In this document: piece after piece, positions 32,221-39,160 of the stretch
Position numbering within the stretch: position 1 is the first letter of the stretch
Layout of the letters: each line of letters starts with the position of its first letter
Origin: Magnetospira sp.
GTDB taxonomy: Bacteria > Pseudomonadota > Alphaproteobacteria > Rhodospirillales > Magnetospiraceae
DNA: 40,920 nt
Assembly (NCBI GenBank): GCA_028282245.1
Contig: JANQIL010000053.1
Location: forward strand, 1 to 40,920
Reading direction: 5' to 3'
The notes under the pieces: generated by a model
Seen by the model: only the letters and a program-made list of their open reading frames with translations
The model's database searches: none
What the model was told of the DNA's origin: nothing
Program-made: the position numbers and the translations under genes

Positions 32221-32581
32221 TTACAGAGGAGGCCCTGTCAAGGGGAGTTTTGACGATGCAGGACTCCTCCTTGCCGTAGAGATTGTAGAGCGTCTCGATG
32301 ATCGCCCGGGGGGCGGGGCCGGCCAGGGAGTAGAAAATCGACTGCGCGGCGCGACGCGTCTTGACCAGATCGTTCTGGCGGAGCACCGCCAGATGCTGCG
32401 ACAGCGCCGACTGGCTGAGGCCGATGACCTCTTCCAGTTCGCTGACCGTGCGCTCGCCGTGCACCAACTGGCACAGGATCAGGAGTCGCCGTTCGTTGCT
32501 CATTGCCTTGAGCAGCGCGCTCGCCAGACGGGCGTTGGCCTCCAGGTCTTCCAACTCGACGACCGGTTTCGCGTCCACCAT
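32216..32581 (-). CDS. ArsR-family repressor, BigR/SqrR-like persulfide sensor
   Basis: This 121-residue winged-helix regulator has helices 10-45 with NERRLLILCQLVHGERTV, the recognition helix around 55-68 (LSQSALSQHLAVLRQ), and the wing at about 72-86 (LVKTRRAAQSIFYSL). Only two cysteines are present, Cys37 and Cys108. In BigR and SqrR two cysteines in equivalent places form a disulfide or polysulfide link when persulfide rises and release DNA. The spacing here is similar (71 versus about 66 residues). It would derepress the adjacent tauE operon and perhaps the divergent DsrE and SoxW-like genes. ATG 32581 is chosen by the family N-terminus; in-frame ATGs at 32629 and 32701 would add a tail overlapping the probable promoter. 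Confidence 0.83.
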   Translation of the reverse strand: MVDAKPVVELEDLEANARLASALLKAMSNERRLLILCQLVHGERTVSELEEVIGLSQSALSQHLAVLRQNDLVKTRRAAQSIFYSLAGPAPRAIIETLYNLYGKEESCIVKTPLDRASSVN

Positions 32582-32633
32582 GACGGGGCATCCCTGTTCG
32601 CTGCGGTCCCGAACGTATTCGCAAACCATTATA

Positions 32634-32653
32634 TTAGAGGAATTCGGATAATC
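32634..32653. promoter_or_regulatory. AT-rich palindrome upstream of the ArsR-type gene
   Basis: The 20-bp sequence has outer ATTA/TAAT arms around a central GAATTC and repeats the ATTAGA half-site of the 32205-32220 palindrome. It lies about 50-70 bp upstream of the chosen start of the regulator, a suitable place for autorepression. Confidence 0.35.
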
Positions 32654-32877
32654 AATTTTCTTCGAAGGGTTTTTCGTGGCGCCGGAGTTCCTTTTTAACA
32701 TATTGATGAAAAATGTTTTTTCTCCGCGCGGGAGGCTTCGGGCGCGTGCGGGGGCGATTGTCGGGATGCCTCAAGCTTCGGGATCGGGCCACTGGCCGGT
32801 CCCTTGGGGACGTTTCCGCGGCGACCCGTATCCTGTAGGATGACGAGATGACCGGGACGGCGAACGGGAGGCCAGGG

Positions 32878-33339
32878 ATGGCGTCGAGGATTGTGCTGGG
32901 TGGTCTGGTGGTGGCCATCGCGCTGGCGTCGGGTCCCGTGGGCGCCGCCCGCCTGGAGACCGAGCGGGCCGATCCGCCGCCGTCGCTCGACGCGCCGCGC
33001 CGGGTGTTGTTCGGGCTCAACACCAGGGATGATGGGCGGGTCAACAACCTGCTCTACAACGTGGTCAACGTGCAGAAGGCCTATGGGATGGACAACGTGG
33101 AGATCGTCGTCCTGGCCTGGGGTCCGGGCGTGCGGGCCCTGTTGTCCGAAAGCTCGACCGTCGCCGAGCGAATCTCTAGTCTGCGGCGTTATGATGTGAC
33201 ATTCATCGCCTGCGGCAACACCCTCGACACCCTGCGCAAGACAGAGGCCGATCTGCTGCCCGGGGTGGATATCGTGCAGGCGGGCCTTCCGGAACTCATC
33301 GAGCGCCGTCTGCGTGGCTGGATCGACATCATTCCATGA
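32878..33339 (+). CDS. Exported DsrE-family protein
   Basis: This 153-residue protein has a hydrophobic N-terminal export signal (RIVLGGLVVAIALASGPVGA), then a DsrE/DsrF-like alpha/beta domain: RRVLFGLNTRDDGRVNNLLYNVVNVQKAYG, VEIVVLAWGPGVRALL, YDVTFIACGNTLDTL. Cys112 in the FIACGNT loop is the position that carries sulfur in active DsrE-type sulfurtransferases. Export places it in the periplasm. It is divergent from the ArsR-type regulator and close to the TauE and SoxW-like genes, so it probably handles periplasmic sulfane sulfur. The start is either ATG 32878 (GGAGG 6 nt upstream) or ATG 32848, adding ten residues. A repeat begins 10 nt after its stop. Confidence 0.8.
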   Translation: MASRIVLGGLVVAIALASGPVGAARLETERADPPPSLDAPRRVLFGLNTRDDGRVNNLLYNVVNVQKAYGMDNVEIVVLAWGPGVRALLSESSTVAERISSLRRYDVTFIACGNTLDTLRKTEADLLPGVDIVQAGLPELIERRLRGWIDIIP

Positions 33340-33349
33340 CCGATGCGAT

Positions 33350-33516
33350 CTAGTGTCCCGAATCCGAAGTTCGGAGCATTATTTGGCGGGCGTTTTCGAA
33401 CTTCGGATTCGATAAGGACACTCGGTAATAATTTGATTCTAGTGTGGTTTTGGAGTCGAAGTTCGCCATGGAGTTTGCCCCGAATTATGTCGCGAACTTC
33501 GAATTCACCACACTAG
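33350..33516. repeat. Composite CTAG-bounded repeat, type B + A (copy 2)
   Basis: This 167-bp block is the same length as 11475-11641 and differs at only about eight positions. Type B spans 33350-33424 (right end mutated to CTCG) and type A spans 33439-33516 (both ends CTAG). The AT-rich joint TAATAATTTGATT is also conserved, so the two hairpins moved or were copied as one unit. Confidence 0.9.
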
Positions 33517-33565
33517 TGGATCGGATCCAAAGCTTGGGTACCAAGCGTTGGATCCGATCCACTAG
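33513..33565. repeat. CTAG-bounded hairpin repeat, type C variant
   Basis: This 53-bp element has 25-bp arms (one mismatch) around GTA, with outer ends CTAGTGGATCGGATCCAA / TTGGATCCGATCCACTAG. It shares its left CTAG with the composite repeat, exactly as the type A and C repeats do at 8751-8754. Confidence 0.85.
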
Positions 33566-33682
33566 GACGAGCGACGCCGAGCCGGGCCGATTGCGCCGAA
33601 TCCCCTTGGGACGGCGCCCGTTTCGCCGCCGAGGCCTCGATATGAGTGTCAACGGGCCCTAACAGGAAAAGGAAACAAAACC

Positions 33683-34297
33683 ATGTTGATCAAACTTGCC
33701 GGAACCGCCCTGGCCGCCGTCCTGGCGCTGACCCTCGCCGGCGAGCCCGCCCCGGCGGCGGATCAACTGGGCACCCTTCTGCCGCTGGCGCCGATGGGCG
33801 ACGACGGGCTCTACAAGCAGAACTGGATGCCGGAGACCTTCCTGGACTTCGCCGAGGATCTGACGGAAGCCGCCGCCCAGGGCAAGCGCCTCGCCCTGAT
33901 CTGGGAGCAGAAGGGCTGCCCCTACTGCAAGGAGACCCATCTGATCAACTTCCGCCACCCCGAGTTGGTTGATTACATCAAGGCCAATTTCGTGGTCATC
34001 CAGATGAACATATGGGGCGACCGCGAGGTTGGCGATTTCGATGGCGAGACCCTGACCGAGAAGGATTTCGCCCGCAAATACAACATTCTGTTCACGCCGA
34101 CGATCCAGTTCTTCCCGGCCACGCTCGAGGAGATCGGCGGTCGCGCGGGGCCACGGGTGGAAGTGTTTCGGCTGCCCGGCTATTTCCGCAACTTTCACAT
34201 GCTGAACGCCTTCCGCTTCGTGAAGGAGGACCGATACAGAACACAGAATTTTCAGCGCTACATCCTTGAAAAAGCGGCGGAGGCGCGGCGAAACTGA
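33683..34297 (+). CDS. SoxW-like periplasmic thioredoxin
   Basis: This 204-residue protein has a signal peptide (MLIKLAGTALAAVLALTLAGEPAPAA) and a thioredoxin-fold domain with the active site CPYC at 79-82 in WEQKGCPYCKETHLINFRHPEL. It also has the cis-Pro segment NILFTPTIQFFP. The CPYCKETH pattern and overall layout match SoxW, a periplasmic thioredoxin associated with sulfur oxidation genes. Its role would be reduction of disulfides or persulfides on periplasmic sulfur-carrying proteins. The Shine-Dalgarno AGGAAAAGGA precedes the start. It belongs with the sulfur block (ArsR regulator, TauE, TIGR02186, DsrE), although no sox structural gene is in the window. Confidence 0.85.
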   Translation: MLIKLAGTALAAVLALTLAGEPAPAADQLGTLLPLAPMGDDGLYKQNWMPETFLDFAEDLTEAAAQGKRLALIWEQKGCPYCKETHLINFRHPELVDYIKANFVVIQMNIWGDREVGDFDGETLTEKDFARKYNILFTPTIQFFPATLEEIGGRAGPRVEVFRLPGYFRNFHMLNAFRFVKEDRYRTQNFQRYILEKAAEARRN

Positions 34298-34360
34298 CGG
34301 CGCCCCGTCCGTTCAAGCGAGGGCGCGGTCGATACGAACCCGCATCCTGAATGGCAACTC

Positions 34361-34397
34361 AACACGGATTCCGAATTGATGATTCGGAATCCGTGTT
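34361..34397. terminator. Bidirectional hairpin between SoxW-like and cyclase genes
   Basis: Perfect 16-bp arms AACACGGATTCCGAAT (34361-34376) and its complement (34382-34397) enclose the loop TGATG. It lies 63 nt after the SoxW-like stop, and its right edge overlaps the TAA stop of the convergent cyclase gene. It is a likely terminator for both; the hairpin at 23439-23457 has similar wording. Confidence 0.6.
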
Positions 34398-36042
34398 ACA
34401 GATCTTGAATTCGATCGATCAGTTTTCTCAAGTTATTGACGGCCAAATCCCGATCCTGGTCCATCTCGTTCAGGTTCAAGTGAACTTCCAATCCGCGCGA
34501 GCGCATGTTAATGATGTTTTCGTCTGACTTCATTTTTTCAAATGTATTGATCACCTCGAAGGTTCGGATGGGATAAGCTATACCTTTGATTTGCTGCCTC
34601 TTTCGTTCCAGACAGTATACTTCGTCATGGACCAATGCATAAGTTTCAAAGGAAATCAGTATGTTATCGGGGGTCGCCAAGGATTCAAGGCGACTTGCCA
34701 AGTTCACGACTCCTCCAATAATGGTGTAATCCATTCGGGATTCACTGCCAAAATTTCCGACCGTGCAATACCCGGTTGCAATTCCCATTCGTGCCCGGAA
34801 CGGGTTTTCAAATCCCTTTTTCTCCCATTTTTTTCGCAAATCTATGAGATGCTCCTGCATTTGAAGCGCCATTCGAACACATGCAATAGCATCCTGCTTC
34901 GGCCCTTTTGATTCCGGATCTCCGAAAAAGATCATAATGGCGTCCCCGATATACTTATCGATCGTGGCGCCGTTATCGAGCGCGATGCGGGACATTTCCG
35001 TTAAGTAAGAATTAAAGAACTGAGTGAGTTCCTCGGCTTCAAGTGTGTCGGTCGTTTTTGTGAAGCCAACGATATCAGAGAAAAAAACGGTCAGTTTTTT
35101 CCTTTTTGAATTTAAGCGAACATCATTGACTCCCGTGAATATGGAGTTGTAAACCTGCGGAGACAAATATTTAGAGAGCTTGTTCGAGACGGCTTCCAGC
35201 TTTCGGTTCTTTTCGTTCAGTTCCTCGGTCGTGCTCTCCAGGGCAACGGTTCTTTTCTGAACTTTTTCCTCAAGAAGGAAAGTCGTGTCATGAACTTTTT
35301 GTTGATATTTTCCAAAAAACCACGAGAAGGCCGATGCGCCCACGGAAATAAAAATGGTCGTGAGTGCAAATAGTATAATGGCCGACTTTGCTTCGTTCGA
35401 TGCGTTCTCGGATCTTTCTTTTGCATTTGAAACAGTCGTGTTAACAATTTCGTTAAGCTTAACATTCACAATCTGAAATATGTCGTTAAATGGAGCAATG
35501 AATGTAACGGCGGATGAAAAATCGACCTCCAGCATCGAGTCAACCCAATCAAGCGCGACTCGATAATCGATTAAATATCTTATAAGTTCATCCAGAGGCG
35601 CGTTGGAATCATTTAATGCAAATACGTCCTTGTAATTCTTGATTTCTTCAATAATTTTGTCCACGCTTGATTTTATGTCTTTCATTTCCGAGTGAATGTC
35701 TAGTTCTGATTCCCCTGCCGCCTGCAAGCTGAATACGGTATGCAATCTGCCGTTGATCACCTGAACGCGCGTCGCCAAATCGGCGATGGAAAGGCTCCCG
35801 TCGAGATCCTCGCGGACAATTTGCTGGGTCTCCGCCATCAAGTCAAAAATGCTGCTCGCCGCAATCAACATCATGATTGTAACGGAGCTGACGATTAGAA
35901 CAGGAATAAATGCTAGGCGGAATGTATACTTCCTGCCAAGACCTTTCGGAGCGTATGTCGATTTATCGATCGAGGTGCGTTCTGAGCCGTGCTCAGAATT
36001 TTGCCGAGAGAGTACCAAGGACGCGTCCCTCGATATCGCCAC
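34396..36042 (-). CDS. Membrane-bound class III adenylate cyclase with periplasmic sensor domain
   Basis: This 548-residue protein has TM1 (about 42-62), a helical periplasmic domain (about 66-217), TM2 (about 220-244), a coiled coil (250-290) and a class III cyclase domain (291-500). Metal-binding Asp323 (FFSDIVGFT) and Asp367 (KYIGDAIMIFFGDP), adenine-selecting Lys363 and the MDYTIIG Asp, and the VNLASRLES Asn/Arg are present, so ATP cyclisation is expected. The catalytic domain is a close paralogue of 10422-11456. The DNA is visibly AT-richer than its neighbours. It is the last gene of an operon with a YfiR-like protein and a TonB receptor. ATG 36042 overlaps the receptor gene by 50 nt; a later non-ATG start cannot be excluded. 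Confidence 0.88.
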   Translation of the reverse strand: MAISRDASLVLSRQNSEHGSERTSIDKSTYAPKGLGRKYTFRLAFIPVLIVSSVTIMMLIAASSIFDLMAETQQIVREDLDGSLSIADLATRVQVINGRLHTVFSLQAAGESELDIHSEMKDIKSSVDKIIEEIKNYKDVFALNDSNAPLDELIRYLIDYRVALDWVDSMLEVDFSSAVTFIAPFNDIFQIVNVKLNEIVNTTVSNAKERSENASNEAKSAIILFALTTIFISVGASAFSWFFGKYQQKVHDTTFLLEEKVQKRTVALESTTEELNEKNRKLEAVSNKLSKYLSPQVYNSIFTGVNDVRLNSKRKKLTVFFSDIVGFTKTTDTLEAEELTQFFNSYLTEMSRIALDNGATIDKYIGDAIMIFFGDPESKGPKQDAIACVRMALQMQEHLIDLRKKWEKKGFENPFRARMGIATGYCTVGNFGSESRMDYTIIGGVVNLASRLESLATPDNILISFETYALVHDEVYCLERKRQQIKGIAYPIRTFEVINTFEKMKSDENIINMRSRGLEVHLNLNEMDQDRDLAVNNLRKLIDRIQDL

Positions 36043-38050
36043 CGATTGTTTCCTTGTGACTCGGTAGTTCCTGACCCGTCAATGACACCGTGACGCCGTC
36101 TCCAAGATGGTAGCCCAGGCGCGCGGAGATCGTCGCGTAAGCCGGCACCCGCTCGATGGAATACGGATTCGGGGTCCTTGGAGTCGCCAAGCGAAGCATA
36201 TCGTACCCCGACACAACGTTCAAAAATACGTCAAATTCAAAGTCCCCGTGCTGGTATCCGCCGTGGAGTCCGAGTTTGTGATTCGAGATGCTGTTCTCAA
36301 AATCGATGCCGTGCGTGGTCGTCGCACCGTCATTGACTCGGAAACTGTCGTTAATGGTTTGAAAAGTATAATTTATTCCCCAATCCCATCGAGAGTTTAT
36401 CTTGCCCTCGAAGCTGATTTCGGCCCCCACGGATTCCGACGACCCAACGGTGTTCCAGGTCGCGATTCCGACCGGAAGGTAGGGGGCGACGAAAATATCG
36501 CCGGTCGTCGTCGAGGTGACCCGCAGGGACCTGGAGCGCTGATAAAACACCGACGCGGTGGCCGAGGCCTGGCTGTCCGGCATGTCGCGGACATAGGAGA
36601 GCTCGTAATTCGTCACCGGACTGGGGCTGAGTTCCGGGTTGCCCGTGCCCGCGCCGGGAAGGCCGGTGATCGTGAGGAGCGTGTTGTTGCTGAATTCGCT
36701 CAGATTGGGTAACTGATGCCCCCGGCTGACCGACAGGCGCAGGGTATCGTGATCCGACAGCTTGGAGGTCAGGCCGCTGAAAAAACTCACCGCTGAAATC
36801 GTCTGATCGTAGTCATCGTTGGAAAAAGGAAATCCCGTAACGACTTCGCCTTTTCGGGCCAGTTTCAGGTGATCGATCCGGGCGGCATTCACCAGGGAAA
36901 CACTTGGGGAAAACTGATGATCCCACATCGCCGATGCTGAAAACACATCGTAATACACCACGGCGCCCTCGATCGGCGTGGTGTTGACCGAGGAATGACG
37001 ATACTCTCCCGAAAGCCTGAACGCGTTCGATGCGCCGACCTTGAACAGATCCTCCAGTTTCAGGACAAGCAGGTTGTTGTTGATTTCAAACCTGTCGATG
37101 CCCGTTGGCGCGAATTCGGCCCGCGAATGGTTGATGTAGGCGGTGCCGGTCATCCAGCCAAGTTGCGTTTCCGCCGAGGCATGCCCCTTCGCCGAGAGCG
37201 TGTCCAGAATGAAGCTGATGGGCTCGTAGGTCGGCAGGTAGTCGAGCTGCCTGGATTTCGAGTGGGTCAGTTCCAGGCCGCCCTGAACATCGTCCGACAG
37301 TTGAAACAGCGAATCAAGGGAGAGCCAGCGGCGCATCGGTTTCGTCGCGAACGGCTTCTCCTGCGCGCTGGTCTCGAAATCGTCGCCGTGGTATCCGCCG
37401 AGGGACACCCGGATGCCGCCGTTGTCGCCCAGCCGCCCGGTTGCGAACACGGACCCTTCCATGTAGTTCTGGGTACCGCCGCGAAGCGTGGCCGCGCCCT
37501 CGTCGTCGTGGAGCGGATTGTAGGTGACGATGTTGATGACGCCGGACACGGCGTTGAAGCCGTAAAGCGCGCTGTTCGGGCCTTTCACCACCTCGATTTG
37601 CCGGATTTCGTCAAGCGCGACCGGCAACGTGCTCCACCGGGTAAGTCCGTACAGGTCGAGGTAGACCTGGCGGCCGTTCACCAGGGTCAGGATCCGCGGC
37701 GCCATCGGCTGATTGTACCCGCGAATGGACAGGTCGGCATTGCCGAGGGACCATCGCCACACGTCCAGTCCGGCAAGGTGCCGGAGAACCCCCGGGATGT
37801 CCGTTGCTCCGGAGCGGCGGATATCCTCCGCCGTGACGATGACCATGGTGACGGGAACCTCGGTTTCCCGTTGCGGCTTGCCGGTTGCGCTGGTGGTTAC
37901 CGGTTCGCCGAAGAGCTTCTCCAGGGACCCGTAATTGATCGATTGGGCCTGCGCCGCCAACATCGTCTTGGCGCAGAACGAGAGGGTCAGCAAACACACG
38001 CCGAGCGTCTGCCTTGAGAAAAAGCCGTTGTATATCGCGATTTTCCTCAT
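35993..38050 (-). CDS. TonB-dependent outer-membrane receptor
   Basis: This 685-residue receptor has a signal sequence (RQTLGVCLLTLSFCAKTMLAAQAQS), then a plug domain (about 45-165) with ETEVPVTMVIVTAEDIRRSGATDIPGVLRHLAGLDV, ADLSIRGYNQPMAPRILTLVNGRQVYLD, and IRQIEVVKGPNSALYGFNAVSGVINIVTY. A long beta-barrel ending in LGTLSAKF with terminal Phe is typical of outer-membrane barrels. The closest style is the vitamin B12/colicin-type siderophore receptors that lack an N-terminal signalling extension. Its ATG overlaps the stop of the YfiR-like gene (ATGA), so it is translationally coupled. Rather than only transporting a ligand, it may report it to the YfiR-like protein and the membrane cyclase. 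ATG 38050 is chosen by the signal peptide. Confidence 0.88.
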   Translation of the reverse strand: MRKIAIYNGFFSRQTLGVCLLTLSFCAKTMLAAQAQSINYGSLEKLFGEPVTTSATGKPQRETEVPVTMVIVTAEDIRRSGATDIPGVLRHLAGLDVWRWSLGNADLSIRGYNQPMAPRILTLVNGRQVYLDLYGLTRWSTLPVALDEIRQIEVVKGPNSALYGFNAVSGVINIVTYNPLHDDEGAATLRGGTQNYMEGSVFATGRLGDNGGIRVSLGGYHGDDFETSAQEKPFATKPMRRWLSLDSLFQLSDDVQGGLELTHSKSRQLDYLPTYEPISFILDTLSAKGHASAETQLGWMTGTAYINHSRAEFAPTGIDRFEINNNLLVLKLEDLFKVGASNAFRLSGEYRHSSVNTTPIEGAVVYYDVFSASAMWDHQFSPSVSLVNAARIDHLKLARKGEVVTGFPFSNDDYDQTISAVSFFSGLTSKLSDHDTLRLSVSRGHQLPNLSEFSNNTLLTITGLPGAGTGNPELSPSPVTNYELSYVRDMPDSQASATASVFYQRSRSLRVTSTTTGDIFVAPYLPVGIATWNTVGSSESVGAEISFEGKINSRWDWGINYTFQTINDSFRVNDGATTTHGIDFENSISNHKLGLHGGYQHGDFEFDVFLNVVSGYDMLRLATPRTPNPYSIERVPAYATISARLGYHLGDGVTVSLTGQELPSHKETIGGDIEGRVLGTLSAKF

Positions 38051-38592
38051 ATTTCCCTGATCATCATCCGGAAAGCCGTTGAAAACTGAACCGAGGAGGC
38101 AATGGAGGCGGCTCGGCTCACGATCACCTGAACCCGTGGTTCCGACTGCACCGCGATCACGCACCGGGCAATTTCGGCGCACTCGCTGCGCGTCGAAATT
38201 GTCAGAACCTCGTTGCTGCGCATGAAATCGAATGCGTCCTCGCTAAACAGGCTCGGTTTGCCCGCGATGAACGCGAAGCGCATGCCGGAAAGCACCTCCA
38301 GGCGATCGACGGGCACCAATATTGGAACGAATATTGCATCGCTGACTTTCAGGCCGGATCCAAGCCAAGTACTCAGCTCATCGGCTTCCATTTCTGATTG
38401 AGCGTCGCCTGGTAAAAATAAAATCGCAACTTCCGTCCTCCCCTTCGGAGGGTTTTCTATAAATAAAAAAGTCCGAACAGCAACCTGAAAAGACTTGGAT
38501 TCAACTTGGGAAAAACACTCATTGTTGATCGATTGCGCAAAAATAATGGCGCAAAAAAACAATATTTTTATTGTTTTATTTAAATGCAGCAT
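38047..38592 (-). CDS. YfiR-family periplasmic protein (DUF4154-like)
   Basis: This 181-residue exported protein has a signal peptide (KTIKILFFCAIIFAQSINNECFSQ). The mature part follows the YfiR pattern: a strand-rich core with VAILFLPGDAQ, FAFIAGKPSLF, VLTISTRSECAEIARCVIAVQ, and the closing PRVQVIVSRAASIASSVQFSTAFRMMIREI, like the end of DUF4154 proteins. Cys138 and Cys144 could form the disulfide known in YfiR. In Pseudomonas YfiR holds the diguanylate cyclase YfiN inactive from the periplasm until the outer-membrane protein YfiB sequesters it. Here the downstream partners are a TonB receptor and a membrane adenylate cyclase. The start is AT-rich and the ribosome site weak; ATG 38592 is chosen by the signal peptide. 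Confidence 0.75.
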   Translation of the reverse strand: MLHLNKTIKILFFCAIIFAQSINNECFSQVESKSFQVAVRTFLFIENPPKGRTEVAILFLPGDAQSEMEADELSTWLGSGLKVSDAIFVPILVPVDRLEVLSGMRFAFIAGKPSLFSEDAFDFMRSNEVLTISTRSECAEIARCVIAVQSEPRVQVIVSRAASIASSVQFSTAFRMMIREI

Positions 38593-39019
38593 GCCGTTCA
38601 AGCCGGAAATGGAGTCAACTCCGCGGTGCAGGCAATCCTGGTGTCTGTCGTGACCCATCCGAGGCTTGCCAATGGTGCCTCCGCATGTTTTTCGGCACGT
38701 CATTGTTACTGCGGCAGTTTATGTTTCACTTCCTGTTGCGGCAAGGGGAATCGATCGGAGGGATGCCGGTTGCCCCGGGCGAGTCACCGCAAGACCATGC
38801 GCGCCGTTCGCGAGAGCCGCTCCGGCGACATTCGGAAGTCGGAGACGCTCATCGGGTCGTGCCATGAGCTCGGATCGTGTCGAGGTGTGTTTGGGCCGGG
38901 CAGGTTCCCGGAGGTCTGGTCCGGGGCGGGGGCGACGGATCGTTCCGCGAACAAGACGCGACCGGCGCGGGGGACGCCGGTCGCTGGGGAGGAGGACTGG
39001 AGGGGAGGACTCCGTTCCT

Positions 39020-39035
39020 TCTTATGAACATAAGA
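39020..39035. promoter_or_regulatory. Perfect 16-bp palindrome upstream of the rhodanese gene
   Basis: TCTTATG-AA-CATAAGA is a perfect inverted repeat, AT-rich in a GC-rich setting, 125-140 bp upstream of the rhodanese start. Its form suits a dimeric regulator; the regulator is not known. TAAGAT within it could serve as a -10 box. Confidence 0.4.
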
Positions 39036-39058
39036 TAACCCGATCCACGAGGCGCGCG

Positions 39059-39076
39059 CTGTGACTGGCGTCACAG
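39059..39076. promoter_or_regulatory. Perfect CRP-consensus palindrome
   Basis: CTGTGACTGGCGTCACAG is a perfect palindrome that matches the CRP consensus TGTGA-N6-TCACA at all ten core positions. It lies 85-102 bp upstream of the rhodanese start. With two adenylate cyclases encoded in the window, cAMP-CRP control is plausible, though other CRP/FNR-family members may share this site. Confidence 0.6.
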
Positions 39077-39160
39077 AACGCATGAAAAAACGACCGTTTG
39101 ACGCGGGACCGGAACGCGCCATAGTCGCCGCGACCGAAATGCCTGATCAAGGGGGAATCC

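Larger units (their letters stand above)
33340..33682. other. 343-bp gap filled mainly by repeats
   Basis: Between the DsrE-like and SoxW-like genes no gene is seen. Positions 33350-33565 are three hairpin repeats. The remaining 117 bp hold the ribosome site AGGAAAAGGA before ATG 33683 and presumably the promoter. Confidence 0.6.
38593..39160. other. 568-bp intergenic region with operator-like palindromes
   Basis: No convincing gene; open frames on both strands have Arg/Ser/Pro-rich translations with no recognisable domain. It should hold the promoter of the YfiR-receptor-cyclase operon (minus) near 38600-38700 and that of the rhodanese (plus). Two perfect palindromes lie before the rhodanese, at 39020-39035 and 39059-39076. 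Confidence 0.45.
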
